Of a stretch of 64,000 nucleotides of DNA, positions 36,914 through 46,802 are shown piece by piece. The notes under the pieces were generated by a model that had not been told where the DNA came from, made no database searches, and was given only the letters and a program-made list of their open reading frames with translations. The DNA is from Tanticharoenia sakaeratensis NBRC 103193 (GTDB lineage: Bacteria > Pseudomonadota > Alphaproteobacteria > Acetobacterales > Acetobacteraceae), in assembly GCF_000963885.1 (NCBI RefSeq), contig NZ_BALE01000010.1:186001-250000 (forward strand). The letters are read 5' to 3'. The position numbers and the translations under genes were made by a program. Position 1 is the first letter of the stretch, and every line of letters begins with the position of its first letter.

Positions 36914-38209
36914 TCACAGGAACGGCGCCGGATCGACGCTCTGTGCGCCCTGTCGCAACTGGACGAACAGGATCGGCCGCGATCTGCCCGTCGAGCCCAT
37001 GACGCCCAAGGGGGCGCCGCGCCCGATCTGCGCGCCGCGGGCGACCGAAAGCGATCCCATCCCGGCGATGACGAAACGATAGCCGCGTCCGCAATCGAGG
37101 ATCAGCATCCGTCCGAAGGACCGAAACGGCCCGGCGAACTCCACGGCACCCGAGCACGGCGCACGTACGGCGCTGCCGGGGTCGGCGGCATAGGTGATGC
37201 CGGTGGCGGGCCCGGCTTCCGTGGTCTGGCCGAATGCCGTCAGCACCGGCCCGGCGACAGGTGCCGCGCCCCCGTGGGATGCAAGGCCGGGCCCGGCATG
37301 GCCGGACAGCGTGTTGGCAAGGGTCTGGGCGCGCGTCTGCGCGTCATGGGCGCGGGCGGCCTGATGCGCCGTTTCGGCGGCACGGGCTTCTGCATCGGCT
37401 TTGGCCTCGGCAGCGCGTTCGGCAGCATCGATCTGTGAGAGCGCGGTCGAAAGGGCCGCGGCCTGCGCCACGGCGGCACTGGCCGCGGCACGGGCGCGGG
37501 CGAGGGCATTGTCATCCTGGCGCTGCACCCATCGTGCGCTGGTGGCTGACTGGGCCGCGGCGCGGGCGTGGGCCGCCTGCTTGTCCTGCAGGGCGGCAAG
37601 CTGTGCCGACTGCGCCGACAATTCCGTGTTCGTCCGGTCGAGGGCTGCCGTCTGGTCGCGCAGGATACCCGCGCTCCGGTCCGTCAGCATGGCGACGCCG
37701 GAGAGGATGGTCAGGCCGCGCACCACGTCCCCGGGGTGACTGGAGGCGACCAGCAGTGTGGCATTGGGATGCGCCGATACCCGCAGCGCCGTGGGCAGAA
37801 GGGCCCGCAGCGTTGCGGCATTGTTCGCAATCGCCGTCTGTGTGCGCGCCTGATCCGCGCGCAGGACGGCGATCCGCGCGGCCGTGGCATCGAGCTGCTG
37901 CGTGGTCTGGGCGAGGGCTGCGCGATCGGCGTCGCTCACGGCTCCCAGCGTCTGGGCACGGGTGGCGGCCTGAAGGGCGCGGGCCTGCGCCAGTGCCTGT
38001 GCCCTGGTGCGCGCCTGGACCATCTGGGCCTGGGCCGCCTGCTGTCGTGCCAGCGCCGCGCGCTCGGCCCGGGCTTTCAGCAGGGCATCGCGCGCGGCAT
38101 GGCTCGGCGCCGCGTGCGACACGTGCGCCGGAGGGCGATGATGCGGTGCGGCCAAGGCAGGAGCGGCCGCTGCAAGGGCCGCCAACAGCATGGCACGGAC
38201 ATGCGGCAT
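36914..38209 (-). CDS. EnvC-like murein hydrolase activator (degenerate M23)
   Basis: A 431-residue periplasmic protein: signal peptide (about 1-21), a very long Ala/Gln/Arg-rich coiled coil (~35-300) and a LytM domain (~315-431). In the LytM part the zinc-binding histidines of active M23 peptidases are absent: the region normally carrying HxH reads SRPILFVQLRQG. This is as in EnvC, which activates amidases rather than cutting peptidoglycan. The cluster with ctpA and the deacetylase-like gene supports a role in envelope remodelling at division. The stretch to the upstream gpmI is 22 bases. Confidence 0.9.
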   Translation of the reverse strand: MPHVRAMLLAALAAAAPALAAPHHRPPAHVSHAAPSHAARDALLKARAERAALARQQAAQAQMVQARTRAQALAQARALQAATRAQTLGAVSDADRAALAQTTQQLDATAARIAVLRADQARTQTAIANNAATLRALLPTALRVSAHPNATLLVASSHPGDVVRGLTILSGVAMLTDRSAGILRDQTAALDRTNTELSAQSAQLAALQDKQAAHARAAAQSATSARWVQRQDDNALARARAAASAAVAQAAALSTALSQIDAAERAAEAKADAEARAAETAHQAARAHDAQTRAQTLANTLSGHAGPGLASHGGAAPVAGPVLTAFGQTTEAGPATGITYAADPGSAVRAPCSGAVEFAGPFRSFGRMLILDCGRGYRFVIAGMGSLSVARGAQIGRGAPLGVMGSTGRSRPILFVQLRQGAQSVDPAPFL

Positions 38210-38231
38210 CCGGGCGTCCGGAGCAGGACGA

Positions 38232-39767
38232 TCAGGCGTCGGTCAGCAGCGAATGACCCGTCATTGCGTCCGGCTGCGCAAGGCCCATCAACGCCAGAAG
38301 CGTGGGTGCGAGATCGGCCAGCCGCCCGTCCGAAAGACCGTGGCCCTGTCCGCCAGCCAGCATCACCGGCACACGGTTGAGCGTATGGGCCGTATGCGTC
38401 CCGCCGGTGGCCGGATCGCGCATCGTCTCGCAGTTGCCGTGATCGGCCGTGACCAGTAGGGCGCCGCCCTGGCGCGTGATGGCGTCCGCGATACGGCCCA
38501 GCCCCTGGTCGACCGCCTCGCACGCACGGATGGCCGCCGACAGCACGCCGGTATGTCCCACCATGTCGGGATTCGCGAAGTTGAGCACGATCAGATCGAA
38601 CCTGCCGCTTTCGATGGCCTCGACAGCGCGATCCGTCAGCTCGGGGGCGGACATTTCAGGTTGCAGGTCATAGGTTGCAACCTTGGGGGAGGACACCATG
38701 ATCCGCTCTTCCCCCGGCAGGACCGCCTCGCGGCCGCCATTCAGGAAGTAGGTCACGTGCGGATATTTCTCGGTCTCCGCCATGCGGAGCTGCGTCCGGC
38801 CGGCCTGCGCCACCACGTCACCCAGCAGATTGTCGAGGCTCTGCTTCGGGAACAGCACGCTCATGCGTTTGGCCAGCGTCTCGCTGTAGGGCGACATCGC
38901 GCAGGCATCGGCGAACCGGATCGTCTTCGTGCGGGCGAAACCGTCGAAATCGGGTTCGAGCAGCGCATCGAGCAATTCACGAATGCGGTCGGCGCGGAAA
39001 TTGAACGAGACGAGCCCGTCGCCGTCGCGCATGCCGCCGTAGCCTTCCATGACGCTGGGGGTGACGAATTCGTCCGATGTGTCACGGGCATAGGCCTCGT
39101 GAAGCGCTGCCTCGGGGGCCGTGATGAGGGCGCCTTCGGCCAACACCATCACGTCATAGACCTTCGAGACGCGATCCCACCGCTTGTCGCGATCCATGGC
39201 GAAATAACGGCCCGAGACCGTTGCGATCCGGGCACCCGGCGGCAATGCCGCGGCAAACGCCGTCAGATCCTGTTCGGCTGCGCGCGGTGCGCAGTCGCGG
39301 CCATCCGTGAAGACATGAACTGCGACCGGGATGCCTGCGCCTGCCACCACTTTCGCGAGGGCCACGGCATGGTCTTGATGAGCATGAACGCCGCCGGGCG
39401 AGATCAGGCCCAGCAGATGGCAGGTGCCGCCGGTGTCGCGCAGGGTCGCGATCAGGTTCCGCAGTGCTGCGATATCGGCCAGCGAGCCATCGCGGGCGGC
39501 ACGGGAGATCCGTGGCAGTTCCTGCATGACGACACGGCCCGCGCCGATGTTGAGATGACCGACTTCGGAATTGCCCATCTGGCCTTCCGGCAAGCCGACA
39601 TCCTCGCCGCAGGTCGCAAGGAAGGCGCGGGGCCCCTGGGCCCATAGCCGGTCGAAATTGGGCGTGTTCGCCAGACGGACGGCGTTGTCGGCATCGTCCT
39701 CGCGCCAGCCGAATCCGTCGAGGATCACCAGCATGACAGGCTTGGGCGGGTGGGCGGTATCGGACAT
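38232..39767 (-). CDS. gpmI: 2,3-bisphosphoglycerate-independent phosphoglycerate mutase
   Basis: Glycolytic isomerase, 3-phosphoglycerate to 2-phosphoglycerate. 511 residues with PVMLVILDGFGWRED, the nucleophile motif QMGNSEVGHLNIGAGR, VHVFTDGRDCAP and LVTADHGNCETM (metal site). ATG 39767 has AGGAGAG about nine bases upstream; the 24-residue longer reading does not. First gene of the gpmI-envC-ctpA-deacetylase-rppH cluster. Confidence 0.97.
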   Translation of the reverse strand: MSDTAHPPKPVMLVILDGFGWREDDADNAVRLANTPNFDRLWAQGPRAFLATCGEDVGLPEGQMGNSEVGHLNIGAGRVVMQELPRISRAARDGSLADIAALRNLIATLRDTGGTCHLLGLISPGGVHAHQDHAVALAKVVAGAGIPVAVHVFTDGRDCAPRAAEQDLTAFAAALPPGARIATVSGRYFAMDRDKRWDRVSKVYDVMVLAEGALITAPEAALHEAYARDTSDEFVTPSVMEGYGGMRDGDGLVSFNFRADRIRELLDALLEPDFDGFARTKTIRFADACAMSPYSETLAKRMSVLFPKQSLDNLLGDVVAQAGRTQLRMAETEKYPHVTYFLNGGREAVLPGEERIMVSSPKVATYDLQPEMSAPELTDRAVEAIESGRFDLIVLNFANPDMVGHTGVLSAAIRACEAVDQGLGRIADAITRQGGALLVTADHGNCETMRDPATGGTHTAHTLNRVPVMLAGGQGHGLSDGRLADLAPTLLALMGLAQPDAMTGHSLLTDA

Positions 39768-39822
39768 GGGCAGGGCTCTCCTCGCAATCGCCGCCATCAT
39801 GCCATCACCCGGCAGATATGCG

Positions 39823-39852
39823 AACGCCGGGACGATCACTCGTCCCGGCGTT
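39823..39852. terminator. Hairpin terminator between csbD-like gene and gpmI
   Basis: Thirteen-bp perfect stem AACGCCGGGACGA / TCGTCCCGGCGTT with TCAC loop. The T run is stronger on the plus strand, but the only transcript ending here is the minus-strand csbD-like gene, 27 bases away. Confidence 0.7.
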
Positions 39853-39879
39853 TTGCAGTATCAGGTGAAAAGAGCGCGA

Positions 39880-40059
39880 TCAGACCTTGTCGATGGCGCC
39901 CTTGACCCGACCCTTGGCTTCCTGGGCGTGGCCCTTGAGTTCCTGGGCCGTGCCTTCTGCCTCGAGGCGATCGTTCTTGGTCGCCTTGCCGACGCCCTGT
40001 TTGGCCTTGCCGGCTATCTGGTTGGCGGCGCCGCTGATCTTGTCGGAAGTCTTGCTCAT
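39880..40059 (-). CDS. CsbD family stress protein
   Basis: A 59-residue hydrophilic protein, [20 protein letters not shown] then [20 protein letters not shown], with the G-x-GK(A/V)K pattern and repeated A/K/E helices of CsbD/YjbJ proteins, general stress proteins of unknown mechanism. AAGGAG eight bases before ATG 40059 fixes the start. Confidence 0.92.
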   Translation of the reverse strand: MSKTSDKISGAANQIAGKAKQGVGKATKNDRLEAEGTAQELKGHAQEAKGRVKGAIDKV

Positions 40060-40222
40060 CGGTCTTACTCCTTTTGAAGACGATGGTATCGAGGCTAACG
40101 GCATGCCGAACATGGAGTTTCCGCTCGCATGGCGGGGCTGGAAGACTTAATTTTGCAGACCCACATAGGCATGGAACCGTCCCGCCCGCGTTCCGGACCG
40201 GGCCACCTCGAAGGACATCGTC

Positions 40223-40633
40223 ATGACCGAACCGACCACGCCCGCATCCTGCGGCCCCGTTTCCTGCGGCACGCCCCTCAGCCCCGAACAGCGCCGGATC
40301 ATGCGCGAGCACGGCACTGAACGGCCCGGATCGAGCCCCCTGAACGACGAGAAGCGTGAAGGTGTCTATCATTGCGCCGATTGCGGAACGCCGCTGTTCA
40401 GTTCGAAGACGAAGTACGAGAGCGGCAGCGGCTGGCCGTCGTTCTGGGCGCCGCTGCCGGGCGCTGTCGGCAGCACGACCGATACGGCCTTCGGCATGGT
40501 GCGCACCGAAATCCACTGCGCGAAATGTCATGGTCATCTGGGGCACGTCTTTCCCGACGGCCCGCGTCCCACGGGGGAGCGGTATTGCATGAACGGTCTG
40601 GCGCTCTCGTTTCATCCGGGCGAGACGGCCTGA
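40223..40633 (+). CDS. msrB: Peptide-methionine (R)-S-oxide reductase
   Basis: Repairs methionine-R-sulfoxide. 136 residues with both zinc CxxC pairs (CADC, CAKC), KYESGSGWPSFW, HCAKCHGHLGHVFPDGP and the catalytic Cys in RYCMNG near the end. Family proteins usually read RYCINS. GAAGGA lies nine bases upstream of the ATG. No msrA in the window. Confidence 0.96.
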   Translation: MTEPTTPASCGPVSCGTPLSPEQRRIMREHGTERPGSSPLNDEKREGVYHCADCGTPLFSSKTKYESGSGWPSFWAPLPGAVGSTTDTAFGMVRTEIHCAKCHGHLGHVFPDGPRPTGERYCMNGLALSFHPGETA

Positions 40634-40677
40634 TCGGCGCAGTAGCGAGGCACGCGCGATCGCGGTAAAGTCGGTTC

Positions 40678-41343
40678 ATGACCGATACGTCTCCCAACGC
40701 CCCGATCCCGTCCGCCATTCCGCCGGTTGTGCTCGACCATCCGCTGGTCCGCCACAAGCTGACGCGCCTGCGCCAGGCCAGCACGTCGACCGCCGGTTTC
40801 CGGCGGCTGACGCGCGAACTCAGCCTGCTGATGTGCTACGAGGCAACGCGCGATCTCGCAGTGGAACCGATCGAGATCGAGACGCCGCTGGAGCGCATGG
40901 AAGGCTGGGCCCTGTCCGGTAAGAAACTGTGTTTCGTTTCCGTCCTGCGAGCGGGCAACGGCATTCTGGACGGCATGCTCGATCTGGTTCCGGCGGCGCG
41001 CGTCGGCCATGTCGGCCTTTATCGCGATCCGAACACGCTCGAAGCTGTCGAATATTATCTTAAGTTCCCCGAGGACGTGGCCGAGCGCGACTGCATCGTC
41101 GTCGATCCCATGCTGGCGACCGGCCACAGTGCTGCGGCCGCCATCGATCGCGTGAAGGCGGCCGGGGTCACGAACATCGTCTTCGTGTGTCTGCTTGCAT
41201 CGCCGGAAGGCGTGGCACACATGAACGAACGCCATCCTGACGTGAAGATCGTGACCTGCGCCATCGATCGCGAGCTGGACGATCACGGCTATATCCGCCC
41301 CGGCCTGGGTGACGCAGGCGACCGGCTGTTCGGCACGAAGTAG
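40678..41343 (+). CDS. upp: Uracil phosphoribosyltransferase
   Basis: Uracil + PRPP to UMP. 221 residues with [29 protein letters not shown], the PRPP loop [18 protein letters not shown] and the C-terminal [13 protein letters not shown], the uracil-binding end that is conserved in Upp. It follows msrB by 44 bases. Confidence 0.97.
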   Translation: MTDTSPNAPIPSAIPPVVLDHPLVRHKLTRLRQASTSTAGFRRLTRELSLLMCYEATRDLAVEPIEIETPLERMEGWALSGKKLCFVSVLRAGNGILDGMLDLVPAARVGHVGLYRDPNTLEAVEYYLKFPEDVAERDCIVVDPMLATGHSAAAAIDRVKAAGVTNIVFVCLLASPEGVAHMNERHPDVKIVTCAIDRELDDHGYIRPGLGDAGDRLFGTK

Positions 41344-41362
41344 GCGTGGTGCCATCCCGGCG

Positions 41363-41575
41363 ATGGGTCAACGGCTTGGCGCATTTCTGGGCGCCGTGGG
41401 TGTCGGCGGCATCATCGCCTGTAGCGCGCACACCGATCATGACGATTGTCATGCTCTCAACGAAAAGACAGGCGCGAAGCGGGACTGCGATTGTTCCACC
41501 CAGATCGGCGGCAACGCCGTCTGGCCGTCCGGCAGGTCGCGCAATGATGACGACGACAAGGAACGCATCGCGTGA
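41363..41575 (+). CDS. Putative small lipoprotein
   Basis: A 70-residue product not recognised by family. MGQRLGAFLGAVGVGGIIAC has a basic start, a hydrophobic stretch and a plausible lipobox (IIAC, Cys20). The mature part is Cys- and Asp-rich (CDCSTQIGG, NDDDDK). Its stop overlaps a GTG that opens the decayed glutathionylspermidine-synthase-like gene (GTGA), so the two were once translated together; in E. coli the related YgiC gene follows a lipoprotein gene (ygiB). No good Shine-Dalgarno, so moderate confidence. Confidence 0.5.
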   Translation: MGQRLGAFLGAVGVGGIIACSAHTDHDDCHALNEKTGAKRDCDCSTQIGGNAVWPSGRSRNDDDDKERIA

Positions 41576-42765
41576 AGCGGCGAGTGACGCTGCGGCGTAT
41601 TCGCGTTCTGCTTCGCCCCGACAGGGAAGCGGTGGCAGCGCGGATCAGATACGACTACGCCTGTCGCGCCGACGGCAGCCTGGCGCGAGGATGTCTGCTC
41701 CGTTTTATCGCGCCGTAACTCGGCGCTGTTGCGCAGGGCAATGAAACACTCCATTGCCTGTGTCTCGAGCTCGTGGGCGAGGCGGTTCGCGCGTCGCATG
41801 GGCTCGAGGCATTTCATATCCCGCCAACGATGCAGTCGGTCGTACGCGAGCCCTGGTGGCGACGGGATCCGTTCCTGATCGGGTGCTTCGATTTCGCGTG
41901 GAACGGCGGCGCGCCCAAGCTTATCGAATACAATGCCGACGCACACGCGACCCTGCCGGAAAGCACGCGGATGCAGTCGGTCTGGCACGCCGACAGGGCC
42001 GGCCCTTGGGCGCGCGTCGCTTGACGAACATGCGATTGCGGACCGGTTGAAACGGCTGCGTAAAAACGGTCGGGTCGGCGACGTTGTGCACGTCGTGCCG
42101 TATCCCGATAATCGCGAAGATCAGGCACGCGCGCGGGCATCGAGGCAGTGCCATGCGCATTGTGCGAGCTGCACATCTCGACCGACGGCCGACTGCTCTA
42201 TCGCGGCCGGATCGCGCGCACGATGATCCGCATGTATCCGTGAGAACTGATGTTTCGTGATGCAGGCGCGCGTCATCTGCAAGACTGTGGATGCATTTTT
42301 CTCAATCCGCCTTGGACGTCGCTTCTGTCGAACAAGGCATTGCTGCCGGCGCTCTGGGACCGCCGCCCCGGGCATCCGCGCCTGCTGCGCGCCGGCGCAA
42401 CGCCCAAGGGAATGGCGTCTTATGCGGAAAAGCCAATCCATGGGCGAGGTGGAGAAAATGTCGGCCTTGTAAGAGAGAGTTCCGAAGCGGTCTCGCGTGG
42501 TGGCGGCTACGGCGCCTATCCACGCATCTATCAGGCGCTGGCCGATCAGAGAGTCGATGGCGTACCCGCGTCAGTCGGCGCATGGATCGTGGGCAATGCA
42601 TTCGCGGGCATCACGATGCGGGAAAACGCAGGCGGCATCGCCAGAAATGCCGTGATCTGCCACGATTCTCCGATCGTGCCGCACGTCATTCGCAGTGGGC
42701 CAGCCCGGCGTCTTATGGATATCCCGGCGCGCATGGCCAGACGCTTCGCATCGGGCGCACACTGA
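41572..42765 (+). pseudogene. Decayed glutathionylspermidine-synthase-like (YgiC-type ATP-grasp) gene
   Basis: Pieces of one protein run in order through changing frames: MKRRVTLRRIRVLLRPDREA; a short patch WREDVC in another frame; LHCLCLELVGEAVRASHGLE then FDFAWNGGAPKLIEYNADAH; SLDEHAIADRLKRL and GDVVHVVPYPDNREDQA; RGRIARTMIRMYP; then MFRDAGARHLQDCG, FLNPPWTSLLSNKALLPALW, PIHGRGGENVGLVR and SVGAWIVGNAFAGITMREN. Damage: in-frame TAA at 41716-41718, frameshift giving TGA at 42022-42024, a second shift back near 42120-42165, and TGA at 42241-42243 where the family has a Trp. The last 171 codons (42250-42765) remain open. ATP-grasp activity is not possible from any one piece. Confidence 0.85.
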
Positions 42766-42975
42766 GCGCGCCATTGCAGGGGCCCACACAGGCACCGCGC
42801 TACCGGATGCGATCAAGAATCCACTCGAAAACCGACCGGACGATCTCCCTTCCGACCGTCACGACGCAAACCGTCAGATCACCTCGGGTTTCGCAATCGT
42901 TTCCGATGATGATGCAGCCCTGGGCCACGTCGAATTGTCTTGTCATTTCAAGAAAAAATTGTGGAGGCTGTTGCC

Positions 42976-43542
42976 ATGTCCAGCTTATCGAGGGCGCGTC
43001 ACCATGTGCGTGTCAGGGAAATATCTTGCCCACATCAGACGATTTCAAAGCGGAATTCGGATCGACCGGATCTGGCCGATACGTTTGCCGTCACGTTGCC
43101 GCGGCCGGTGGCCGATCTGCGTGCAAGCGTCGAGGCCGTCCTTGGAACGCCGCCAGGCTGGTTTCGCGTCCTGATCGGAATTCGCGATCGCATCGTGGCC
43201 CCCTTCGGCGTCGCAACATCGGCGATGCTTCGGCAGGAACTCGAAACGGCCGACCGGATCGACTTCTTTCCGGTTCTGCATGCCGGGCCCGATGAAGTCA
43301 TGCTCGGTGCCCGGGACCGGCATCTCGATTTCCGTATTGCGTTTCGCAGGGTGCGGGCAAGGCAGGGCGAACTGATCGCCGCGACGACCGAAGTCTGGTG
43401 TCACAATACGCTGGGGCGCGTCTATCTCGCCCTTATCAGGCCGGCGCACCGGATTGTCGTGCGATCCATGCTCTCGCGGATGGCCCGCCAGAACCTTCAG
43501 GACGGGTCTGTCGACAGTCCGAGCCTGCGGTCGCGCGCCTGA
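42976..43542 (+). CDS. DUF2867 domain protein
   Basis: A 188-residue soluble protein. From ~43: DLADTFAVTLPRPVADLRAS, GTPPGWFRVLIGIRDRIVAP, FPVLHAGPDEVMLGARDRHL and FRIAF, then CHNTLGRVYLALIRPAHRIV, the DUF2867 pattern; function unknown. ATG 42976 has GGAGG eight bases upstream. The first ~40 residues are basic and not typical of the family. Its 3' end overlaps the convergent transporter gene by 46 bases. The 210 bases before it hold no recognisable gene. Confidence 0.82.
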   Translation: MSSLSRARHHVRVREISCPHQTISKRNSDRPDLADTFAVTLPRPVADLRASVEAVLGTPPGWFRVLIGIRDRIVAPFGVATSAMLRQELETADRIDFFPVLHAGPDEVMLGARDRHLDFRIAFRRVRARQGELIAATTEVWCHNTLGRVYLALIRPAHRIVVRSMLSRMARQNLQDGSVDSPSLRSRA

Positions 43543-44069
43543 ACTGCCGCGAGGGCGGGCAGCGTTGCCAGGACGACCCAGAACTTGCCGACGACCTGAC
43601 CGGCCAGAAGGTCGAGATTGCCGAATGCGAGTGTCAGGAACACGAGACTGTCGGCCACGAGGCCCGCAAGGCTGCTGGCGAGTGCTGCGATAACGAGGCC
43701 GCGTCTTTGCAGCGGCGTGTAGACCGCAAGGTCAAGCGTTTCGGAAACGGCGAAGGCCAGTGTCGATGCCAGGATCAGGGCAGGGGGCGCGAAGATCGCC
43801 GACAGGGCCGCGCCAACGCCGACCGCGACCGCCGACCAGGCAAGGCCGAGACGACGCTGCACGAGGTCGCGCAGGATCAGGGCCAGGCTTGCCGCCACGA
43901 CGCCACTTGGCGCCATGAGGCCGGGTGCCACGGGCAGCACGCACGGTCCATGGGGAATGCACATCGTGCCGACATGCCCGATCAGCCAGTTCGCGAACGG
44001 CACGCAGGCGGCATATGCCGCGAACAGCACCATCCCTTCGACGCGACGACGGGTCTGCGGGCCTGTCAT
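43497..44069 (-). CDS. VUT-family queuosine precursor transporter (YhhQ-like)
   Basis: A 190-residue inner-membrane protein with about six helices. [49 protein letters not shown] and [20 protein letters not shown] match the COG1738/VUT family, whose YhhQ member imports queuosine precursors (preQ0/preQ1). The ATG overlaps the queC stop (ATGA), strong support for that role here. Convergent 46-base overlap with the DUF2867 gene. Confidence 0.88.
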   Translation of the reverse strand: MTGPQTRRRVEGMVLFAAYAACVPFANWLIGHVGTMCIPHGPCVLPVAPGLMAPSGVVAASLALILRDLVQRRLGLAWSAVAVGVGAALSAIFAPPALILASTLAFAVSETLDLAVYTPLQRRGLVIAALASSLAGLVADSLVFLTLAFGNLDLLAGQVVGKFWVVLATLPALAAVQARDRRLGLSTDPS

Positions 44070-44788
44070 GACGCTGCGATGCCGCTCTGCGCACGGAACC
44101 GCTTCCAGCCTTCCGCGCGCAGTGCGCAGGCCGGGCAGGTGCCGCATCCATATCCCCAGTCATGGAGATGCGTGCGTTCGCCTTCGTAACAGGTGTGGGT
44201 TTCGCGTCGGATCAGTTCGACGAGAGCGGCGCCACCGGTTTCCTGCGCGAGCGTCCAGGTCTGGGCCTTGTCCCGCCACATGAGCGGGGTCTGCAGCACG
44301 AAGCGCGTGTCCATGCCGAGATTGAGCGCGACCTGCATGGCCTTGATCGTATCGTCGCGGCAATCGGGATAGCCGGAATAATCGGTCTCGCAGACGCCGG
44401 TGACGATATGGCGGGCACCCCTGCGGTAGGCGAGAGCCGCCGCGAAGGTTAGAAACAGAAGATTGCGACCGGGCACGAAAGTATTCGGAAGTCCGTTCGC
44501 CTGCATGGCGATCGTGACGTCACGCGTCATCGCGGTGTCGCTGATCTGCCCGAGGATCCCCAGATCCAGAACGTGGTCCGCGCCAAGTCGTTCGGACCAG
44601 TCGGCATCGAGTGCGCCCATCCGCGTGCGCACCGTATCGCGTACGTCGAGTTCGATCCGGTTGCGCTGGCCGTAGTCGAAACCGATCGTCTCGACATGGG
44701 CATGGCGCGCAAGAGCCCAGGCCAGGCAGGTCGCGGAATCCTGTCCGCCCGAAAACAGGACGAGTGCGGTATCTGAAGAGAGCATCAT
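44066..44788 (-). CDS. queC: 7-cyano-7-deazaguanine synthase
   Basis: ATP-dependent conversion of carboxydeazaguanine to preQ0 in queuosine synthesis. 240 residues: PP-loop [64 protein letters not shown] and the zinc cysteines [16 protein letters not shown]. The start is one of two adjacent ATGs (44788 or 44785). It lies 25 bases after ilvA and is coupled to the transporter gene. No queD/queE/queF in the window. Confidence 0.95.
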   Translation of the reverse strand: MMLSSDTALVLFSGGQDSATCLAWALARHAHVETIGFDYGQRNRIELDVRDTVRTRMGALDADWSERLGADHVLDLGILGQISDTAMTRDVTIAMQANGLPNTFVPGRNLLFLTFAAALAYRRGARHIVTGVCETDYSGYPDCRDDTIKAMQVALNLGMDTRFVLQTPLMWRDKAQTWTLAQETGGAALVELIRRETHTCYEGERTHLHDWGYGCGTCPACALRAEGWKRFRAQSGIAAS

Positions 44789-44813
44789 GTTCGCCCGGAT
44801 ACGATCGAAGACG

Positions 44814-46040
44814 TCAGCTCCGCCGCACCTTGTAGCGGGCAGCGAGCAGGGCCTGGATCTCATGCGCGTGGTCGGCGTCCCGCGCCTCGATCATCAGTTC
44901 GAGGTCGGCGGTCTGGACCGACGGGGCGGCGAACAGGCGCTGATGCCCCACTTCGATGATGTTGCCGCCGACGCCGCCGATGATCGCGGCAATGTCGGCC
45001 AGAACGCCCGGGCGATCGGGGATTTCAAGCACCAGACGCAGCAGGCGCCCGTCGCGATGCAGCGAGCGCAGCAGCGTGTTGGCCAGAATGCGGGTGCCGA
45101 TATTGCCGCCGGTCACCGGCAGGGCCACGCGCTTGCCGCGAAAATAGGCCGGGTTGGCGATGACGGCCGCCAGCGCCGAGGCCGCGGCCCCTTCGCCAAC
45201 CTGCTTGGCCCCTTCGGCAAGCGTCGTGATCGCGCTCTCGACCTCAAGTTCTGAGACAACGAACACGCGCGACAGGCGATCCGTCAGCGCGTCCATGCAG
45301 TGCCGCCCGACCTGCGTGACGGCGATGCCCTCTGCAATGGTGCCGCCGCCACGTGCGGCCGTCTCGGCGCCGGGGAAGCCGGCAAGCGACGCATAGGCCT
45401 CGACCTGAACGCCGATCAGCTCGAGGTCCGGCTGCAGATGGGCCGCCGCGATCGCGCAGCCCGAAATCAGGCCGCCGCCGCCGATCGGCACGACGAGGGC
45501 ATCGAGCGGCCCTGCGTCTTCCAGCAGTTCCACGGCAAACGTGCCCTGACCCGCGATGACCGCGGGATCGTCATAGGGATGGATCAGCACCCGCCCTTCG
45601 CGCGCCTGAAGTTCGGCGGCATGGGCGAAGGCATCCGCCAGCGTTTCGCCGGCGAGGACGACCCGCGCGCCCCAGCTCCGGGTCCGCGCGACCTTGGCGA
45701 CGGGCGTCTGGCTGGGCATGACGATGACCGCGTCGATCCCGAGCAGGCTCGCATGCCGGGCCACCCCTTGGGCGTGGTTCCCGGCCGAGACTGCAATGAC
45801 GCCGCGTGCGCGCTCGGCTTCGCTCAGAAGCGAGAGGCGGTTGGCCGCCCCGCGTTCCTTGAAGGAGCCGATCGCCTGCAGGTTCTCGAGCTTGAGACTG
45901 ATCGAGGCACCTGTAAGGCGCGAGAGCGTATGGCTTGCGACCGTCGGCGTGCGGACGATGTTCGGCGCGATGCGGGCGTGCGCCGCCGCGATATCGGCGA
46001 AGCCGAGCACCGCGCCTTCGGCCTGTTTCGCGGCCGACAT
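44814..46040 (-). CDS. ilvA: Threonine ammonia-lyase (ACT-domain form)
   Basis: PLP enzyme turning threonine into 2-oxobutanoate and ammonia. 408 residues: PLP lysine in [25 protein letters not shown], the glycine loop [14 protein letters not shown] and one C-terminal ACT domain (~330-405: [20 protein letters not shown]). The length and the single ACT domain are of the TdcB/short IlvA type rather than the ~510-residue two-ACT enzyme. The ATG follows the greA stop by one base, so it is cotranscribed. Confidence 0.94.
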   Translation of the reverse strand: MSAAKQAEGAVLGFADIAAAHARIAPNIVRTPTVASHTLSRLTGASISLKLENLQAIGSFKERGAANRLSLLSEAERARGVIAVSAGNHAQGVARHASLLGIDAVIVMPSQTPVAKVARTRSWGARVVLAGETLADAFAHAAELQAREGRVLIHPYDDPAVIAGQGTFAVELLEDAGPLDALVVPIGGGGLISGCAIAAAHLQPDLELIGVQVEAYASLAGFPGAETAARGGGTIAEGIAVTQVGRHCMDALTDRLSRVFVVSELEVESAITTLAEGAKQVGEGAAASALAAVIANPAYFRGKRVALPVTGGNIGTRILANTLLRSLHRDGRLLRLVLEIPDRPGVLADIAAIIGGVGGNIIEVGHQRLFAAPSVQTADLELMIEARDADHAHEIQALLAARYKVRRS

Positions 46041-46041
46041 G

Positions 46042-46515
46042 TCAGCGGTAGGCGACGGTCAGGATCTCGTATGTCCGATCGCCGCCGGGGGCGGGGACGG
46101 AGACGCTGTCGCCGACGCTCTTGCCGATCAGCGACTTGGCGAGCGGGCTCGAAATCGACAGCAGGCCCTGCTTGATGTCGGCCTCATGCACGCCGACGAT
46201 CTGATAGGCGCTTTCCTTGTCCGTCTCTTCGTCCACGAGCTGGACGTGCGCGCCGAACTTCACCTGATCGCCTGAAAGCTGCGACGGGTCGATGACCTCG
46301 GCCGTCGAGATCAGTTCCTCGAGTTCCAGCACGCGTCCCTCGATGAAGGACTGCCGGTCGCGCGCTGCATGGTATTCCGCGTTTTCCGACAGGTCCCCAT
46401 GCTCCCGCGCTTCCGCGATCGCGCGAATGACCGCCGGACGATCTTCCCCCTTGAGGCGGCGGAGCTCGTCTTCGAGACGGACGAGGCCGTTACGGGTCAT
46501 GGGTATCTTCTGCAC
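46042..46515 (-). CDS. greA: Transcription elongation factor GreA
   Basis: Rescues backtracked RNA polymerase by stimulating cleavage. 157 residues with the N-terminal coiled coil (DELRRLKGEDRPAVIRAIAE, GDLSENAEYHAARD with the tip acidic residues) and the C-terminal FKBP-like domain (ISSPLAKSLIGKSVGDSVSV). First gene of greA-ilvA-queC-transporter. The 287 bases upstream have no gene and presumably hold its promoter. Confidence 0.97.
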   Translation of the reverse strand: MQKIPMTRNGLVRLEDELRRLKGEDRPAVIRAIAEAREHGDLSENAEYHAARDRQSFIEGRVLELEELISTAEVIDPSQLSGDQVKFGAHVQLVDEETDKESAYQIVGVHEADIKQGLLSISSPLAKSLIGKSVGDSVSVPAPGGDRTYEILTVAYR

Positions 46516-46802
46516 GATGTATCCTCAACAAACGGACCGGGGGCGATGCCTCTGGGAGCCGGGGCAGGCACTTTGCCCTTGCCGGACGGACATGGCCGGG
46601 CACGTGTGTAATAGCCAGAGCCCCACCAAAATCGGTCGGCAACGATATGCGAAGGACACGAAAATTTCAAGTGCGGCGCGGGTTTCGGATCGGTTCCGTG
46701 CCGATCCCGCATTACTTCGGCAGGTCATCGGCACGCGCGCAGGGTTCCGCAAGCGCGTCAATTTCGCGATGATAGGGTCCGATAAGTCTCTCGTCTTCCG
46801 GA

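Noticed and set aside
42766-42975. Further codons of the ATP-grasp gene or a separate small gene before DUF2867
   Set aside because: No continuing similarity and no open frame with a ribosome-binding site.
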